64,000 nucleotides of DNA, from positions 2,356,001 through 2,420,000 of the forward strand of contig JAVTVJ010000076.1 of the NCBI GenBank assembly GCA_034509425.1, written 5' to 3'. The notes below the pieces were generated by a model. That model saw only the letters and a program-made list of their open reading frames with translations. It was not told where the DNA came from and searched no databases. Origin of the DNA: Eopsaltria australis. Taxonomy: Eukaryota > Chordata > Aves > Passeriformes > Petroicidae. The position numbers were made by a program, and so were the translations under genes. Shown one piece after another: positions 60,491 through 64,000 of this stretch (within the stretch, counting starts at the first letter, position 1; every line of letters begins with the position of its first letter).

Positions 60491-61961
60491 ACACATCTGG
60501 AGACTAACAGCCTACAGACATGATTTTCCTAAACATCCAGTATGTTACTACTGTAATAATACAGAAGGAAAGGGAATGAACCATAAAATCATTGGCAGAT
60601 CAAGGAAAAGCCTGGTCTGTATCACATGGGAGCACAGGACTCAGAATAATGCGGGGGTTTTTATTTCTAAGGAAGAATTGTAATGATATGTAAATTAAAG
60701 GCAGAAGAATGGAGGCCCAGACTGCTGCATGAATAATACTTCTGTAGTTCTGAACAATGAGATAAGTTTTTCAGATGGCTCATACAGGCATCTCCACACT
60801 GGTTACATAGAAAACCACATCCAGTTTTGTCCAGACATTTAAAGTGTCCATTTGGGGATTTCTGTTCAAGAGATGTTCCTGATGACCTAATGCATTGGTG
60901 GAAGGAAAAACAGAAAATTGAACACAGACAGCATTGTTGAGTCCACCTGAATTGCATGCAGGAGAAGTAGTTGTTCACTTTTCAAGACAAGTCAGCTGTG
61001 AACATCAAGTCTAATGTTCTTCAAATTATGAAAAGAATTATTAATTGTCTTAGGGCTAAAGAATATTTATTGGTGTATTCAGTGGCAGGGCTTTTTGTTT
61101 TCCTTTTATGTATAGTGCAAAAATAATTGAGGAATGAAAAATTATTTTTAGGACTGTAATAACAATTAATCAAAATTGAACATGGTATAAAATATGGCTT
61201 GGATGTTCATCTGATGCAAATAAGCTCTTGTTTGAAATAGAGCTGTGGTGGTTTATGCCAGCAAAGGGCTTGGCTCTTTTTCTTTGGAATGAAGAATATA
61301 CCCAAGCATTAATTTTTCTTTCTTATAGTTAAGTGCCAGATTTCAACCTGTTCATTCACAAAGCTGTGGAACATAATCAGCTGTAAACTGCCCTGTCTCC
61401 CATAATTCAATGCTTTCTAGGAGAGAGTTTGTCACTGTCCATTTTTCTCTTCAGTGTCATCCAGGTGAAGTAATGTGAGGTTAGTCATGCTGCTAGTCTG
61501 AAATTAAAAGTTGAACAGGATTGGAATTTCTTCTGAACTGTGTCTCCAAAAATCTGGCATAATATTCATGAAGTCTTCAGTGTTACAGTAGTGTCAAATA
61601 TTTCCTGCCCTTGGATGTTTACTGACATGAAAGAAAACAGCAGATCTAGGCTGATGAAGAGCTGTTTTTTGACAGAGATGGAGAGGTACTTTGTCAGAAA
61701 CAATGCTTCAGCCGTGTAGCAACAGCATAGGAGACCTCATCAGATCTTAGAGAGGGGAGGGTGATTATATTTTAAAACAGAGCTGATTTCATTTGTTAAT
61801 TCACACATTTCCACAAGCACATGCAATACCAAATCATGTATGTTCAAATAGTCTGTCTTCCCTTGCAGCACCAAGATGCTGATGTGCAGGCAGGCAGACC
61901 AAGATTCCCAGTGGTGGCACAGGGACAGAGGTCTGTGTCACTCCCTCAGGTAACAAACAGT

Positions 61962-62226
61962 AGGACAAACTGAAATGGCCTCAAGTTGTGCCAGGGGAGG
62001 TTTAGATTTAACATTAGGAAAAATTCCTTCAATGGAAGGGTGGTCAGGCATTGCAACAGGCTGCCCAGGGAAGTGCTGGAGTCACAGTCTCTGAAAGTGT
62101 TAAAAAAAGGTGTAGATGTGGTGCTTATAGACATAGTTTATTGGTGGACTTGGCAGTGCTGGGTTAATGGTTAGACTCAATGATCTTAGAGGTCTTTTCC
62201 AGCTGTAATGATTCTATAATTCTGTG
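61962..62226 (+). mobile_element. CR1 LINE 3' end fragment
   Basis: Shows TCAAGTTGTGCCAGGGGAGG, CAGGCTGCCCAGGGAAGTGC, CTTGGCAGTGCTGGGTTAAT and GACTCAATGATCTTAGAGGT, ending ATTCTATAATTCTGTG. The 3' end differs from the 49881 copy and indicates a separate CR1 subfamily. Confidence 0.92.
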
Positions 62227-64000
62227 TCACAGAGGATGAGAGAAATAGGCCAGGTTCTCTTCATATCTTCTGGGTTCAGCTTAGGTTGGTGATTTTGGAT
62301 ATGCCTCTTTTGTTCCCCATATAAACTGGGGATTAGTCTCTGCATCCTGTTCCTGTGAGCCCTCAGGATTTACACACTGTCTTTTCTTTCCCAGTTTGAG
62401 TATTCTGAGAAGAAACATAGAAATGTGCTGGGGTCTTGATGACCTCCTGATCTAAGTGACATCAATGCATGATTCTTCTAGCCCTCCTCCTGCCATGTGA
62501 TTCTTTGTGGTGCTTGCCCACCTGTAAATTTTGGTCTCTACCAATTTTAACACCTATACTGCAATTCTCTCTACAAGACAAATGCTGTTCTCCTAATATT
62601 TAATGTAGACATTCATGATGAGCTGTGATGCTGAAGAATAGGGGCATCAGAGAACTGATATCAAACTCTTGTCATAAATTGTCATATTAAAAAGCAGTAT
62701 ATCATCACTGGTGTATTACTTCCCACTAGAAGGAATGTTGCAGTAGCAGGACTATTATGGGCTTGAAGGCAAAGGAACATTAAGCTTGCTTTTCATTTAA
62801 TCCACAGTTGAGTATACCTCATAATACAGGTAATTGCTGTTAAAAGTTGTTAACATAATCTGCATATCTTCTTATTCTTGGGACTGAATTAATCTCATCT
62901 AAATATAGACATCTGCAGTGCTGACATTTACTTCTAAGATACTCATAGTTCTATGTTACTGGTGAAAAGAAATGGACACTTCTAACTAAGGTGCAGCTTT
63001 TTCGCCTATTTTAGATGCCTGCTTTAGCACAAGAAAAAACAACAGCTAAATATATTTATTTTCCCCTCTCTTCCTGATTATGAAGGAAGCCTATGGAGAG
63101 TAGTTCAAATACAGAAATCTACATTTAGTTAGTAAATACTACCCCAGATGTCTACTTTCTGTAATAATGGCCCCACAACTATTACTTGCAGACAAAATTT
63201 GCCTGCTGCCCCCCAAAGAATCAAATTAGTGATGGAAATATTTCTGGAATAAAAAGAATTTGAATTAAAATATCTTTTCCATGTGTATATAATGCAGGGC
63301 TTGCCTTCTTTTGGCAATTGAATATAATGTATGATATGTAATTGAATATATTTCCATTTAGTGAGTGGGGACACAATCCATTTTTCTACAAGGGGAGAAT
63401 TTGATCCGGAATCACAATTTTTCACCTGGCACACAATAAAACTCAATCAAGTGTCTCCTGCACATGACAGTATTTTGTATTCCATTTTCTTCTTACTGAT
63501 AATTGAGTTGATAACCCGTTTCGCTCCTCTGGTAGGTAATGATCAGCACCCAACACAACCATCCAAGGCAACAATGTTGAAGCTGCCTTATCTTTAATAT
63601 TTTGGTTTTGACTTAGTGCTGCTCTTGCTAGTTTAAAGGCTCAGATTTCAACTTTTCCAGATGACCAATGACTCTGTTATCACTTCTGGTAAACTGCAAT
63701 GTCTGTGCAACTCCTGTTCAGTCATTATGGCCAAGGGTTACAAATGTGACTACTAATTTTCAGTGCGCCCTCTGGAATACTTGAATCCAGCAAGAGTGAC
63801 ATGGGTCTTCCTGATGACATGGCTGACAGCTCCATACTGATGTTTGAATATCCTAGTGGATCCAAAATAGTGCTATATGCTTAAGTTTAGGCATTTGAAC
63901 CCTGCTCCATCTGGTTTTGAAATTCTTGGACTGAAGTACTGGACAGGGGGGCTTTTTGAGCCACATTTCGGTAAGGTAAAGGAAAAAGTAAATAATTTGT
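62227..64000. other. Gene-poor DNA at the right edge
   Basis: No gene, repeat family or CpG cluster recognised. Confidence 0.5.

Noticed and set aside
61245..61330. Start resembling an avian endogenous-retrovirus LTR (TGTGGTGGTTTA)
   Set aside because: Only a short match, no second LTR, no poly(A) or primer-binding site visible; too weak to annotate.
46476..64000. A further protein-coding gene to the right of CHORDC1
   Set aside because: No set of frame-compatible exons with splice sites and no recognisable domain on either strand. Only CR1 remnants were found.

Overview
This is a vertebrate nuclear window, most likely from a bird. The interspersed repeats I recognise are almost all CR1 LINE fragments ending in short TTCTATG-like 3' repeats, with no Alu, B1 or L1. 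The introns are compact and the background is AT-rich. CR1 is also common in turtles and crocodilians, so 'bird' is an inference from several clues together.

Two protein-coding genes can be reconstructed exon by exon, all with GT/AG introns and unbroken reading frames. (1) Plus strand, 990-23676: the last 16 coding exons (613 codons plus stop) of NAALAD2, which encodes glutamate carboxypeptidase III, a type II membrane zinc peptidase. The N-terminal exons (cytoplasmic tail, membrane anchor, start of the ectodomain) lie left of the window. Every zinc ligand, the catalytic Glu and the glutamate-pocket residues are present, and a Ser in the GSGSD motif marks it as NAALAD2 rather than FOLH1. (2) Minus strand, 45593 down to 33688: all 11 coding exons (331 codons plus stop) of CHORDC1 (morgana/CHP-1), an HSP90 co-chaperone with two zinc-binding CHORD domains and a C-terminal CS domain. 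The genes converge tail to tail with 10 kb between stop codons, the same arrangement as on human 11q14.3.

Layout: 1-989 NAALAD2 intron; 990-23676 NAALAD2 exons and introns; 23677-33687 the two 3' UTRs and intergenic DNA with two CR1 pieces; 33688-45593 CHORDC1; about 45170-45880 a CpG-island promoter with a GC box, a perfect five-unit heat-shock element and a 49-bp tandem repeat; 46000-64000 gene-poor DNA with four more CR1 fragments and no gene I can support.

The points most worth a second look are the heat-shock element upstream of CHORDC1, the 49-bp repeat in CHORDC1 intron 1 whose every unit carries a copy of the exon 1 splice-donor sequence, a frame-preserving NAALAD2 exon with a weak donor, an old direct repeat around NAALAD2 exons, and a CpG-rich intronic patch with a CTCF-like site. 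No RNA gene, CRISPR array or novel multi-gene system was found.
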